Origin: Flavobacterium sp. UBA7665
GTDB lineage: Bacteria > Bacteroidota > Bacteroidia > Flavobacteriales > Flavobacteriaceae
Direction of reading: 5' to 3'
Assembly (NCBI GenBank): GCA_002483285.1
Contig: DLHP01000023.1
Coordinates: forward strand, 16,149-55,560
Length of the DNA stretch: 39,412 nt
Each line of letters begins with the position of its first letter. Position 1 is the stretch's first letter. The notes under the pieces were generated by a model. It did no database searches, was not told the DNA's origin, and saw only the letters and a list, made by a program, of their open reading frames with translations. Of this stretch, positions 7,689-16,356 are shown one piece after another. Position numbers and translations under genes: made by a program.

Positions 7689-7765
7689 ATCTATAGCCCG
7701 CAGGGCGTTTCTACAGCGCAGCGTTTCTAAAGGCGCAGCCGTCTCTATAGCGCAGCGTATCTATA
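7689..7765 (+). repeat. GACGC/TGCGC modular repeat, right copy
   Basis: Contains ATAGCCCGCAGGGCGTTTC, ACAGCGCAGCGTTTC and AAAGGCGCAGCCGTCTC, inverted with respect to 7345-7415. The right end runs up to and slightly past the rimM stop codon, so the last codons of rimM abut the repeat. Confidence 0.7.
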
Positions 7766-8285
7766 AGTACATCTCAACCAGCCCTTCCGGCAAATCCATC
7801 ACCACCTTCTTATTCGCGCGGTCAATCTTTACCAGAAATTGGTCGATCATGGGGACGAGAATTTCAACATCGCCGTTCTTGACCTCAAAAAGCGGTTGGG
7901 CAGAACTGTCGTTGACCGATTGGATGATTCCGAAAACGCCGAGGCGCTTGTCCTCGATCTCAAAGCCAATGACTTCGTGGAAATAGAATTTGTTTCCGGT
8001 GAGTTTTGGAAGCATTTTAAGCGGAAGGTAAATCGGGCAGTTGAGCAGCTTGTCGGCTTCGGCCTCGTTGTCTACATCCTCAAAACGGATGCGCAGAAAG
8101 TCATTCTTGTGCAGCGAGCTGCTTTCAATAAAAAATGGAACCAGGTTGTTGTTAAATTCAACAAACACTGATTCCATGTTTTCATACAATTCGGGCTCAT
8201 CGGTATCTAAATACGCGAGGACTTCGCCCTTGAAACTAAATTTTTTTGCAATCTTACCTAAGTAGAAACAATCTTCTTTACGCAT
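7761..8285 (-). CDS. rimM: Ribosome maturation factor RimM
   Basis: A 174-residue 16S rRNA processing protein needed for assembly of the 30S head; it binds ribosomal protein S19. The N-terminal RimM barrel begins DCFYLGKIAKKFSFKGEV, and the C-terminal PRC barrel begins KFYFHEVIGFEIED near residue 100. Its length fits the family. It follows rpsP by 14 bases on the same strand, the widespread rpsP-rimM order, and must share its transcript. Confidence 0.93.
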   Translation of the reverse strand: MRKEDCFYLGKIAKKFSFKGEVLAYLDTDEPELYENMESVFVEFNNNLVPFFIESSSLHKNDFLRIRFEDVDNEAEADKLLNCPIYLPLKMLPKLTGNKFYFHEVIGFEIEDKRLGVFGIIQSVNDSSAQPLFEVKNGDVEILVPMIDQFLVKIDRANKKVVMDLPEGLVEMYL

Positions 8286-8299
8286 GATTGCTGCAAATA

Positions 8300-8956
8300 T
8301 TAAGCTTCTTTTTCTTCTGTAGCTTCGTCGGCAACCGGAGCTTCTTCTGTAGCAACTTCGGCAGCTGGTGCTTCAACTTCGGCTTCAACAGCAGGAGCTT
8401 CTTCAACGGCTGGAGTTTCTTCAACGGCTACTTCAGCAGCAGGAGTTTCGGTTACTTCTGCTTCAACTTCTGGAGTTTCAGCTTCAGCTTCTTCTACAGC
8501 AGCTTCGGCTTGTGCAGCAGCAGCGATACGTTTTTCGTTGGCAGCTTTCTCAGCTTTTAATGCTTTTGCTTTTGCATCAGCTTGTGCTTTAGAAAGACCT
8601 TCTTTTTTAGAATCTACTTTACCCGCTTTGGCTTCTAACCAGGCAGCCAATTTAGCGTCGGCTTGCTCTTGGGTCAAGGCACCTTTGCGAACGCCTCCGT
8701 CAAGGTGGTGTTTCAACAACGCTCCTTTGTAAGAAAGGATGGCTCTTGCGGTGTCTGTTGGCTGCGCACCATTGTGCAACCATTGTACTGCGCTATCGAG
8801 GTTCAAATCGATAGTGGCAGGATTGGTGTTTGGATTGTAAGTACCGATTTTTTCAAGGTATTTACCGTCTCTTTTTGAGCGAGCATCTGCCGCTACAACC
8901 CAGTAAAAAGGTTTCCCTTTTTTACCATGTCTTTGTAATCTAATTTTTACTGACAT
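8300..8956 (-). CDS. rpsP: 30S ribosomal protein S16 with long acidic C-terminal tail
   Basis: Residues 1 to about 85 are a normal S16 (MSVKIRLQRHGKKGKPFYWV, then LEKIGTYNPNT and DTARAILSYKGALLKHHL). The protein continues to 218 residues, whereas S16 is usually 80-100. The extra part is first a Lys/Ala/Glu helix (about 95-150) and then a Glu/Ala/Pro/Val low-complexity tail (about 150-218) with repeats such as VEETPAVEEAPAVEAEVEAP. Extended S16 tails occur in Bacteroidota; their role is unknown. It leads the rpsP-rimM operon, with ATG at 8956 and a promoter box at 9006-9013. Confidence 0.95.
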   Translation of the reverse strand: MSVKIRLQRHGKKGKPFYWVVAADARSKRDGKYLEKIGTYNPNTNPATIDLNLDSAVQWLHNGAQPTDTARAILSYKGALLKHHLDGGVRKGALTQEQADAKLAAWLEAKAGKVDSKKEGLSKAQADAKAKALKAEKAANEKRIAAAAQAEAAVEEAEAETPEVEAEVTETPAAEVAVEETPAVEEAPAVEAEVEAPAAEVATEEAPVADEATEEKEA

Positions 8957-8975
8957 AATCTAATGATTAAATTTT

Positions 8976-9013
8976 GAGGTACTCGACCTCCGTTAATTAA
9001 GGGCGCAAAGATA
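8976..9013 (-). promoter_or_regulatory. rpsP promoter box and leader hairpin
   Basis: On the minus strand TATCTTTG (9006-9013) matches TAnnTTTG; a -33 TTTG at the usual distance is not clear. The leader of roughly 40 bases contains the hairpin GAGGT-CGAGT-ACCTC (8976-8990), which holds a GGAGG sequence about 30 bases before the ATG. A role in autoregulation by S16 is possible but rests only on position. Confidence 0.55.
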
Positions 9014-9166
9014 CAATTTAAATTCAAAAAAACTAATCGGATAAAAGATTTCATTTGATTTACAATCAGCAAGTTGAAAATCTCGATGAACGGCATTCAT
9101 TTTTATGATATTTTTCTACACCGTTTGGCTAAAAAAACTATTTTTGTGGCTAAAATTTTATTTACA

Positions 9167-9652
9167 ATGAGAAAGATCGTCCCCATTTTGATACTCATGC
9201 TTGCGTTTTGTTCCTGTAGCCAGGACATAAGATTCAACAATGAAGGTGTGTTTCAGGGTATTATCAATAATATTTTCTGGGTCGGCGGCAATGCCAAGGC
9301 GACAAAAGACAACACTAAGATGTCTATTCAGGCGTTGACGTTGACAGAAGTGGTTAGGCTCGATTTTCCGCTGCCACCGCTCAATATCAATCCGTTAAAA
9401 AAAGACACTTTCATTACCTACGATTTGGGTACCAGCACCAACAGAACCGCTTTTTACAGCATTACAACCCTTGACGGGACCAATGAATTCAAAACAGCCA
9501 TTGGCGTAGGTGACGGTCAAATTGTAGTTTCGCAATACGATGGGCTTACCATTTCGGGCACTTTTCGTTTCAATGCCGAGTCTACCGATCCTGAGTCTGA
9601 CGAAACGGTGAATGTGCAAAGCGGTACCTTTTATAAAGTTCCGGTATACTAA
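9167..9652 (+). CDS. Small secreted lipoprotein, possibly DUF6252-like
   Basis: A 161-residue protein with the signal MRKIVPILILMLAFCSC, giving a lipid-anchored cysteine, then a beta-rich domain (GVFQGIINNIFWVGGNAKA; TISGTFRFNAES; SGTFYKVPVY). The order of a modified-surface strand, a central FKTAIGVG-like segment and a closing SGTF strand resembles the flavobacterial DUF6252 lipoproteins, but I am not certain. ATG at 9167 is chosen because the 31-residue extension to 9074 would bury the signal peptide and cross the promoter-like TATTTTTG at 9139-9146. It is a single gene with its own terminator; its function is unknown. Confidence 0.7.
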   Translation: MRKIVPILILMLAFCSCSQDIRFNNEGVFQGIINNIFWVGGNAKATKDNTKMSIQALTLTEVVRLDFPLPPLNINPLKKDTFITYDLGTSTNRTAFYSITTLDGTNEFKTAIGVGDGQIVVSQYDGLTISGTFRFNAESTDPESDETVNVQSGTFYKVPVY

Positions 9653-9675
9653 GCGCAGATTTTAACGATAGCATC

Positions 9676-9705
9676 AAACCATCAGTATTCGCTGATGGTT
9701 TTTTT
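9676..9705 (+). terminator. Intrinsic terminator
   Basis: AAACCATCAG and CTGATGGTTT pair around TATTCG and are followed by a run of T. It lies 23 bases after the small lipoprotein gene. Confidence 0.88.
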
Positions 9706-9766
9706 GTGCCGTGAAATTAAAACACAAATAATCCCCGTTCATCGCGTTTAAGAAATAAAATAAAGC

Positions 9767-9774
9767 TATATTTG
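9767..9774 (+). promoter_or_regulatory. -7 box of the RNA-binding protein gene
   Basis: TATATTTG matches TAnnTTTG exactly and lies 25 bases before the ATG. The -33 region has GTTTA (9746-9750) at about the right distance but no clean TTTG. Confidence 0.6.
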
Positions 9775-9798
9775 TGTGAACACTTTTAAAAAAGAATT

Positions 9799-10155
9799 AT
9801 GAATATTTTTGTTGGAAGCCTTCCATTCAGTATGAAGGAAGCAGATTTAAGAGAGTCCTTCGAGGCTTACGGCACAGTTGATTCTGTGAAAATCATTATG
9901 GATAAATTCACAGGAAGAAGCAAAGGTTTCGGTTTTGTTGAAATGACCAGCGATGAAGATGGAGAAAGAGCGATCAATGAGCTTAACGGTGCAACCGTAC
10001 AAGGTCGTGCTATCGTAGTAAACAAGTCTGAACCAAGACCAGAAGGCGAAAGAAGAAGTTCTGACAACCGCGGTGGCGGAGGTTACGGAGGCGGAGGCGG
10101 ACGTGACTCTCGCGGAGGCGGCGGTTACGGCGGCGGAAACAGAGGTGGATATTAA
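9799..10155 (+). CDS. Glycine-rich RRM RNA-binding protein
   Basis: A 118-residue protein with one RNA recognition motif followed by a glycine-rich tail. RNP2 is NIFVGSLPF (2-10) and RNP1 is KGFGFVEM (42-49), with the aromatic residues that stack on RNA bases. The tail (about 88-118) has repeats of GGGGYGGGGG and SRGGGGYGGG. This layout is that of the bacterial cold- or stress-induced glycine-rich RRM proteins, which bind single-stranded RNA and may act as chaperones. It is a single gene between two terminators. Confidence 0.93.
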   Translation: MNIFVGSLPFSMKEADLRESFEAYGTVDSVKIIMDKFTGRSKGFGFVEMTSDEDGERAINELNGATVQGRAIVVNKSEPRPEGERRSSDNRGGGGYGGGGGRDSRGGGGYGGGNRGGY

Positions 10156-10208
10156 TCCAAAACCACTTTTCCTTTAGATATTATTTAAAGTAATTTCTCA
10201 AAATATTG

Positions 10209-10251
10209 ACCATTCAGAAAGTTGTATTTCAATTTTCTGGATGGTTTTTTT
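10209..10251 (+). terminator. Intrinsic terminator of the RRM gene
   Basis: ACCATTCAGAAA pairs with TTTCTGGATGGT across a loop of about 13 bases and is followed by a run of seven T. It lies 54 bases after the stop. Confidence 0.85.
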
Positions 10252-10289
10252 GTTGATAACTTGCGGTGGCTTTTTCGCCCAAAAAGGAG

Positions 10290-10297
10290 TAAATTTG
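10290..10297 (+). promoter_or_regulatory. -7 box of dnaE
   Basis: TAAATTTG matches TAnnTTTG and lies 53 bases before the chosen ATG at 10350. No good -33 TTTG is visible at 17-21 bases. Confidence 0.5.
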
Positions 10298-10349
10298 GGG
10301 CATGTTTCTGCGGCGATTTTCCCCTTGATTGCCCAAGCCCCATTCAGCT

Positions 10350-13300
10350 ATGTATTTAATATTCGATACCGAAACCACAGGATTGCCCAAGCGGTGGGAT
10401 GCCCCGATTACCGACACGGGCAACTGGCCGCGCTGTATCCAGATTGCCTGGCAGCTGCATGATGAAATGGGGAAACTCATCGAGCACCAGGATTACCTTG
10501 TAAAGCCAGAAGGTTTCAATATTCCGTACGATGCCGAACGCATCCACGGCATTTCTACCGAGCTCGCCGAAGCCGAAGGAATTTATCTTTCAGAGGTGCT
10601 CGAAAAGTTCAACATTGCCTTATCGAAAACCAAATTCATAGTCGGGCAAAACCTGGGTTTTGATATCAACATTATGGGTTGCGAGTTTTACCGTTTGGGT
10701 ATCGAAAGCCCGATGGAAAACATTCCTGTACTCGACACCTGTACAGAAGTCACCGCCAATCTTTTAAAACTTCCCGGCGGACGCGGCGGCAAATTCAAAT
10801 TGCCCACGCTCACCGAATTGCACCAATACTTGTTCGACGCGCCATTTGCCGAAGCGCATAACGCCACTGCCGACGTCGAGGCCACCACGCGTTGTTTTCT
10901 CGAACTCGTGCGCCGCGAGATTTTCACCAAGGAAGAACTCGATGTCCCGGCCGATTATTTTAACGATTTCCAGAGCAAGAACCCGCGCGAAGTACCGCTT
11001 ATCGGGCTGCGGCACATCAACCTCAAGGAAGCGTCCGATAGGATCCGCCAACAGTTCGGCCCCAAACAAGCTACGCCGGTTTCTAAACAGGAACTCTCAG
11101 AGAACAAGCAATTGCTCGTGGATGTCGATTTTGTCCACCTGCACAACCACACCCAATTTTCGGTGTTGCAATCCACGATCAGTGTGGCGGCATTGGTCAA
11201 AGCGGCAGTCCAGCAAAAAATGCCAGCAGTCGCGATTACCGACCATGCCAATTTGATGGGTGCGTTTCATTTTGTACGCGACATCCTGGGTCACAACAAA
11301 ACCGCCGAGGCCAAAAATAAGGCTGCGCAGGAAAACGGAGAAGAACCCACCGAGAAAATCGTAAAACCCATAGTAGGCTGCGAATTCTACATCTGCGAAG
11401 ACCACAAAGACAAGTCGCGCAAAGACAACGGCTACCAGGTCGTACTACTCGCCAAGAATAAAAAGGGCTACCACAACCTGGCCAAAATGTCGTCGATTGC
11501 GTATACCGAAGGCTTCTATTATGTGCCGAGGATAGACAAAAACGTAGTCGAGAAATACAAAGAAGATCTCATTGTCCTTTCGGGCAACCTCAATGGCGAG
11601 ATTCCCAACAAACTGCTCAACCTCGGTGAAAACCAAGCCGAAGAAGCGCTCGTTTGGTGGAAACAACAATTCGGTGCCGATTTGTATATCGAGCTCATGC
11701 GCCACAACCAGGAAGATGAAAACCGCGTCAACGAAGGATTGATTGCACTCGCCAGGAAACACGAGGTCAAACTCATCGCCACCAACAACACTTTTTACAT
11801 CAACAAAGCCGACGCCAATGCCCACGATATTTTGTTGTGCGTGCGCGACGGCGAAAAGCAAAATACACCCATCGGTCGGGGCCGCGGTTACCGTTTTGGG
11901 TTGCCCAACCAGGAATATTATTTCAAGTCGGGCGACGAAATGAAACAACTGTTCAACGATTTGCCCGAAGCGATTGCCAATTGCTCAGAAATCGTAGAAA
12001 AGATAGAAATCTACAGCTTGGCTCGCGAAGTCTTGCTGCCCAAATTCGAGATTCCGGGCGAATTTGTTGTCGCAGAAGACCTTGCCGATTCTGGCAAGCG
12101 CGGCGAAAACAAATTCCTGCACCACCTCACTTACCAAGGCGCCAAACGGCGGTATGACGAAATCACAGACGAAATCCGCGAACGCATCGATTTTGAATTG
12201 CTCACGATTGAAAATTCGGGTTATCCGGGTTACTTTTTGATTGTGCAGGATTTCATTGCCGAAGCGCGCAAAATGGGCGTTTCGGTGGGACCGGGCCGTG
12301 GATCTGCGGCAGGTTCGGTCGTGGCGTATTGCCTGGGCATCACCAACATCGATCCGCTCAAATACAATTTGCTTTTTGAGCGTTTCCTCAATCCCGACCG
12401 TGTGTCGCTACCCGATATCGATATTGATTTCGATGACGAAGGCCGCAGCAAAGTCATGGATTACGTGATCGACAAATACGGATCGACGCAGGTGGCGCAG
12501 ATCATCACTTATGGTACGATGGCGGCCAAATCGGCCATCCGAGATACCGCGCGCGTACTCGATTTGCCATTGTTCGAGGCCGATAAAATTGCCAAGCTGA
12601 TTCCGTTCAACCTCAACCTGGCCAAGATATTTTCATTCGATGACGCCAAACTCAAGGCGGCTCTGCGTCCCGAAGATTTCGACAAGGTCAAGGAACTCAT
12701 TGCGTTGGCCGGAGTAGCCGATTTGGGTGGTCAGACGCTGCAACAGGCGCAGGTACTCGAAGGGAATTTAAGGAATACGGGAATCCATGCCTGCGGTGTG
12801 ATCATTACGCCAAGCGACATCACGAATTTCGTTCCCGTGGCTACAGCTAAGGACTCGGATTTGTATGTCACCCAGTTCGACAACTCGGTCGTGGAAAGCG
12901 CCGGTTTGCTCAAGATGGACTTCCTCGGGCTCAAGACGCTGACGCTTATAAAAGATACGGTTAAGCTCGTCAAATACCGCACCGGCAAAGACATCGACCC
13001 CGATGCATTCCCGATAGATGACCTCAAGACGTATGAATTGTTCCAGCGCGGCGAAACGGTTGGGATTTTCCAGTACGAGAGCGCCGGAATGCAGAAATAC
13101 ATGAAGGAGCTCAAGCCCACCGTGTTCAACGACTTGATTGCGATGAACGCGCTCTATCGCCCCGGACCGATTGCCTACATCCCGAGTTTCATCAAACGGA
13201 AAAACGGCGACGAACCCATAGAATACGACCTTGATGCCTGCGAGGAATTATTACAGGACACCTACGGAATCACGGTTTACCAGGAACAGGTGATGCTTTT

Positions 13301-14867
13301 GTCGCAAAAACTCGCCGATTTCTCTAAAGGTGATGCCGACGTTTTGCGTAAAGCGATGGGGAAAAAGCAACGCGACGTACTCGATAAGATGAAACCCAAA
13401 TTCATCGCACAAGCGGCCGCCAAAGGCCATCCCGAAGACAAACTCGAAAAAATCTGGAAAGATTGGGAAGCCTTTGCAGAGTACGCGTTCAACAAATCGC
13501 ACTCTACTTGTTATGCCTGGATTGCCTACCAAACGGCCTACCTCAAGGCGAATTATCCGGCCGAATATATGGCTGCGGTACTGTCTAACAATATGAGCGA
13601 TATCAAACAGGTGTCTTTCTTTATGGAGGAATGCAAGCGCATGGGCCTTGAAGTGCTTGGGCCAGACGTCAACGAGTCGTTCTACAAATTCACGGTAAAC
13701 GAAAATTACGCCGTGCGTTTTGGGATTGGCGCTGTAAAAGGCGTTGGGATGGGTGCCGTACAAACCATCGTGGAGAACAGAAAGGACGGTAAATACAAAT
13801 CGATATTTGACCTGGCCAAACGCATCGATTTGCGTGCGGCGAATAAAAAGGCGTTTGAAAACCTGGCGCTGGCAGGCGGTTTCGATTCATTTATGGGAAC
13901 CACGCGCGCGCAATATTTTCATGACGAAGGCGATGGCATCACTTTCCTTGAAAAGGCGATGCGCTACGGATCGAAATTCCAGGAGAATGAAAACTCGTCG
14001 CAAGTAAGTTTGTTTGGCGAAGCGAGTGAGGTGCAGATTGCCGAACCCGTCGTGCCGCCTTGCGAAGATTGGAGTACGATGGAAAAACTCGCCAAGGAGA
14101 AGGAAGTTGTTGGGATATACATTTCGGGACATCCGCTTGACGATTATAAATTTGAGATGCAGTATTTCTGTAACACCAGGCTCGAGGCACTTAAAAACCT
14201 CGAATCGCATGTAAATAAAAACCTGAGTTTTGGCGGCATCATCACCAATGTGCAGCACCGAACCGCCAAAAACGGCAAAGGTTGGGCGTCATTTATGCTC
14301 GAAGGTTATGACGAAAGTTACGAGTTTAGGATTTTTGGTGAAGAATACCTCAAGTTCAGGCATTTCCTGATCCAGAACAATTTTACGTTCATGCGCGTTC
14401 TGGTTAAGGAAGGTTGGGCCGACAAGGAAACCGGCAAGAAAGGCGAGCCGCGGCTTCAATTCATGCTTGTACAATATTTACAAGACGTATTGCCCGCATT
14501 TGCCAAAAAGCTCATCATCCACCTCAATATTGCCGATTTGCGTACCGAGATGATTACCAAACTCAGCGAAATTTTTCAACTCAACAAAGGCGAACACCAG
14601 GTGGCTTTTGAAGTGATGGAGCTCGAAAAAATCAAACGCCAGATTGCCGTTGCGCCATTGGTATTGAACACAGAAACCGAAGAAACCGAAGAAGCCCTTG
14701 AAGCCGATGAGCTCTCAGCAGAGGCCGAAATTCCCGTCGCCGAAGAAGTAGAGGAAACCCGTATCATTACGCGCCTGTCTATGCCAAGCCGCAAACTGAA
14801 GATTAGGATTTCTGGGGAACTGCTCGCCGAACTCGAAAAAATGCAGCTTAATTTTAAATTGAACTAG
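10350..14867 (+). CDS. dnaE: DNA polymerase III alpha subunit with N-terminal DEDDh exonuclease
   Basis: The replicative polymerase, 1505 residues against about 1160 for typical DnaE. Residues 1 to about 190 are a DEDDh 3'-5' exonuclease: FDTETTG (D6, E8), GFDINIM (D105) and HNATADVEA (H170, D175). The PHP domain starts near 258 with VHLHNHTQFS (H263, H265). The polymerase core has GPGRGSAAGS from 647 and the catalytic PDIDIDFDD (D689, D691, D693). A C-terminal OB fold begins near 1295 (GGIITNVQHRTAKNGKGW), followed by an acidic Glu-rich linker. All five exonuclease residues are present, so proofreading in cis is likely. I chose the ATG at 10350; an upstream TTG would add seven residues before the first exonuclease strand. 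Its last 14 bases overlap the end of the convergent ligase gene. Confidence 0.95.
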   Translation: MYLIFDTETTGLPKRWDAPITDTGNWPRCIQIAWQLHDEMGKLIEHQDYLVKPEGFNIPYDAERIHGISTELAEAEGIYLSEVLEKFNIALSKTKFIVGQNLGFDINIMGCEFYRLGIESPMENIPVLDTCTEVTANLLKLPGGRGGKFKLPTLTELHQYLFDAPFAEAHNATADVEATTRCFLELVRREIFTKEELDVPADYFNDFQSKNPREVPLIGLRHINLKEASDRIRQQFGPKQATPVSKQELSENKQLLVDVDFVHLHNHTQFSVLQSTISVAALVKAAVQQKMPAVAITDHANLMGAFHFVRDILGHNKTAEAKNKAAQENGEEPTEKIVKPIVGCEFYICEDHKDKSRKDNGYQVVLLAKNKKGYHNLAKMSSIAYTEGFYYVPRIDKNVVEKYKEDLIVLSGNLNGEIPNKLLNLGENQAEEALVWWKQQFGADLYIELMRHNQEDENRVNEGLIALARKHEVKLIATNNTFYINKADANAHDILLCVRDGEKQNTPIGRGRGYRFGLPNQEYYFKSGDEMKQLFNDLPEAIANCSEIVEKIEIYSLAREVLLPKFEIPGEFVVAEDLADSGKRGENKFLHHLTYQGAKRRYDEITDEIRERIDFELLTIENSGYPGYFLIVQDFIAEARKMGVSVGPGRGSAAGSVVAYCLGITNIDPLKYNLLFERFLNPDRVSLPDIDIDFDDEGRSKVMDYVIDKYGSTQVAQIITYGTMAAKSAIRDTARVLDLPLFEADKIAKLIPFNLNLAKIFSFDDAKLKAALRPEDFDKVKELIALAGVADLGGQTLQQAQVLEGNLRNTGIHACGVIITPSDITNFVPVATAKDSDLYVTQFDNSVVESAGLLKMDFLGLKTLTLIKDTVKLVKYRTGKDIDPDAFPIDDLKTYELFQRGETVGIFQYESAGMQKYMKELKPTVFNDLIAMNALYRPGPIAYIPSFIKRKNGDEPIEYDLDACEELLQDTYGITVYQEQVMLLSQKLADFSKGDADVLRKAMGKKQRDVLDKMKPKFIAQAAAKGHPEDKLEKIWKDWEAFAEYAFNKSHSTCYAWIAYQTAYLKANYPAEYMAAVLSNNMSDIKQVSFFMEECKRMGLEVLGPDVNESFYKFTVNENYAVRFGIGAVKGVGMGAVQTIVENRKDGKYKSIFDLAKRIDLRAANKKAFENLALAGGFDSFMGTTRAQYFHDEGDGITFLEKAMRYGSKFQENENSSQVSLFGEASEVQIAEPVVPPCEDWSTMEKLAKEKEVVGIYISGHPLDDYKFEMQYFCNTRLEALKNLESHVNKNLSFGGIITNVQHRTAKNGKGWASFMLEGYDESYEFRIFGEEYLKFRHFLIQNNFTFMRVLVKEGWADKETGKKGEPRLQFMLVQYLQDVLPAFAKKLIIHLNIADLRTEMITKLSEIFQLNKGEHQVAFEVMELEKIKRQIAVAPLVLNTETEETEEALEADELSAEAEIPVAEEVEETRIITRLSMPSRKLKIRISGELLAELEKMQLNFKLN

Positions 14868-16236
14868 TCTGAGGTTTTCGAGAAAATATTTTTGAGAACC
14901 CTATTCCTCGCTCTGGTTTTTGGCTAAAGAAACTACCAGACGACAAATCTACCTGCAACAACATCAACGCGTACAAGAAGGCCGGTGCTGCAACCCGGAT
15001 GCCTGAGTGGTTGATGGTTAAAAACCAGAATACAAAAAAGGTCGCCAGGAAAATATTCTTTTTTTGGCAGAAGAACAGCCAGGCTGGCGTCAGGATCAAT
15101 ATCAATATACCCATAAGTCCCAGTGTACCGTGTTCTGCGAGCATGCGCGTAATTTCGTCATGCGAATGCATTTCTTTGCCCGAGGTACCTTTTCGAGTTT
15201 CCTCTGCTTTGGTAATTCCCACGCCCATTGCGGGATTTTGGATAAAAATCTGTACCTCTTTTGTGGCGATTGCCCGTCGGCTGTAGGGTTTGTCTCTTTT
15301 CGTTCTGCCCAAGTGGTCGCGATTCGTGTATCGTTTGACAAGGAGCCCGTGGGTTTGGTAGGAAATTAAAGTAAAAACGGCAAACAGGCAGATGACAAAC
15401 GCCACTAATCCCGATTTGGCACGCCACTTTCCGAAGTTCTCGGCATTGAGAAACACAAAAATGGCCAGGACGATAACGGCGCAACTTCCTGTAATCATTC
15501 CCGCACGTGAAAACGTAATCAGCCCGGTGTAGCACAAAAACGAGCCGATAGCCAGATTGAGGACAAAGATCGATGTGGATTTTGAGTTTAGGATGGCCCT
15601 CGAAAAAAACACAAACATCGCCAAGCCCATAACGGTGGCGGTTTGGTTGGGCCCGAACATCCCAGAGAAATAATGATTGGATTCTACGCCCCAGATGTTG
15701 CTGGTGTGCGGACTCTTTAAGAAGACAAACACGGCCATAGAAAAGATAGGCAAGGCTACACACAACAATATATTGGTGAGGCTGCGTACACTGATTTTTT
15801 TATCGAAGGCATAAATCGATAGCAAGCCGAGGCAGGTAGGCCCAATGGTATTGAGCATAAGGATAGCTACCGAACGTTTGGACAATTGCTCGAAATCTTC
15901 CAACAACAACACACTGGGAACCAGCAACAATAAATACAAAACGTACCAAAGTGCTTTTTTTGAAAACCCAGAATACAACAGCCCCAAAGGACAATAAACG
16001 AGAATAGCATACTTTGCAAATTCGTAACTTACCGAATAGCTCATCCGGAACATCACCTCGCAGCCCACCATATACCCCACAGCATAAAGCACTTCATGGT
16101 TCCGGTTTTTATTTTTTACGATGTACCCCAAACCAATCAGGAAAATCAGCAGGCTGTAGTATTTGCAGTTTTCAATCCGCCAATAGAGCAGCACGCCAAA
16201 AAAGAGGTGCGCAAGCAAAAGCAACGGATGGTTCAT
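14854..16236 (-). CDS. O-antigen ligase / polymerase-like membrane protein
   Basis: A polytopic inner-membrane protein of about 460 residues with 10 to 12 hydrophobic helices. The segment TFSRAGMITG and the loop MHSHDEITRMLAEHGTLGLM near residue 355 are the hallmarks of the Wzy_C / O-antigen ligase family, which joins undecaprenyl-linked glycans to lipid A or to each other. A large periplasmic loop before that motif carries many basic residues (RYTNRDHLGRTKRDKPYSRR). No glycosyltransferase genes are nearby, so the substrate is unknown. The frame extends to an ATG at 16344, but a TTG-N21-TACATTG promoter-like pair lies inside that extension and ATG 16236 begins a hydrophobic helix, so I prefer 16236. 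Confidence 0.8.
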   Translation of the reverse strand: MNHPLLLLAHLFFGVLLYWRIENCKYYSLLIFLIGLGYIVKNKNRNHEVLYAVGYMVGCEVMFRMSYSVSYEFAKYAILVYCPLGLLYSGFSKKALWYVLYLLLLVPSVLLLEDFEQLSKRSVAILMLNTIGPTCLGLLSIYAFDKKISVRSLTNILLCVALPIFSMAVFVFLKSPHTSNIWGVESNHYFSGMFGPNQTATVMGLAMFVFFSRAILNSKSTSIFVLNLAIGSFLCYTGLITFSRAGMITGSCAVIVLAIFVFLNAENFGKWRAKSGLVAFVICLFAVFTLISYQTHGLLVKRYTNRDHLGRTKRDKPYSRRAIATKEVQIFIQNPAMGVGITKAEETRKGTSGKEMHSHDEITRMLAEHGTLGLMGILILILTPAWLFFCQKKNIFLATFFVFWFLTINHSGIRVAAPAFLYALMLLQVDLSSGSFFSQKPERGIGFSKIFSRKPQTSSI

Positions 16237-16260
16237 TCTCGACGGGAAGACGGCGTATTT

Positions 16261-16291
16261 CAATGTAGCAGATTCAGATCTCAAGCGGCAA
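16261..16291 (-). promoter_or_regulatory. Probable promoter of the ligase-like gene
   Basis: On the minus strand TTG (16289-16291) is followed after 21 bases by TACATTG (16261-16267), a one-base-short variant of TAnnTTTG. It is 25 bases from the ATG at 16236. Confidence 0.4.
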
Positions 16292-16356
16292 TATAGAAAA
16301 TTAAGGCAAGCGGAGGTTATCGTTTGCATTAAAATCGCGAGCATTGGCCAATTGAG

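Larger units (their letters stand above)
7340..7760. other. Gene-free repeat block between trmN6 and rimM
   Basis: No gene is visible in these 420 bases. The ends carry inverted copies of a GACGC/TGCGC repeat (7345-7415 and 7689-7765), and the middle holds a copy of the dispersed palindromic repeat that is split by about 50 extra bases. The rimM transcript runs into this block, so it may serve as its 3-prime end. Confidence 0.65.

Noticed and set aside
8288..8592. Gln/Leu-rich and Phe/Ser-rich open frames antisense to rpsP
   Set aside because: They are the mirror of the Glu/Ala low-complexity tail of S16 and have no independent support.
9124..9146. TTTG and TATTTTTG as a full promoter for the 9167 gene
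   Set aside because: The gap of 11 bases is too short for the usual 17-23, so only the -7-like box is mentioned.
14854..16344. Longer version of the ligase-like protein from ATG 16344
   Set aside because: The extra 36 residues are not typical of the family and contain a promoter-like pair; ATG 16236 is preferred, though not proved.
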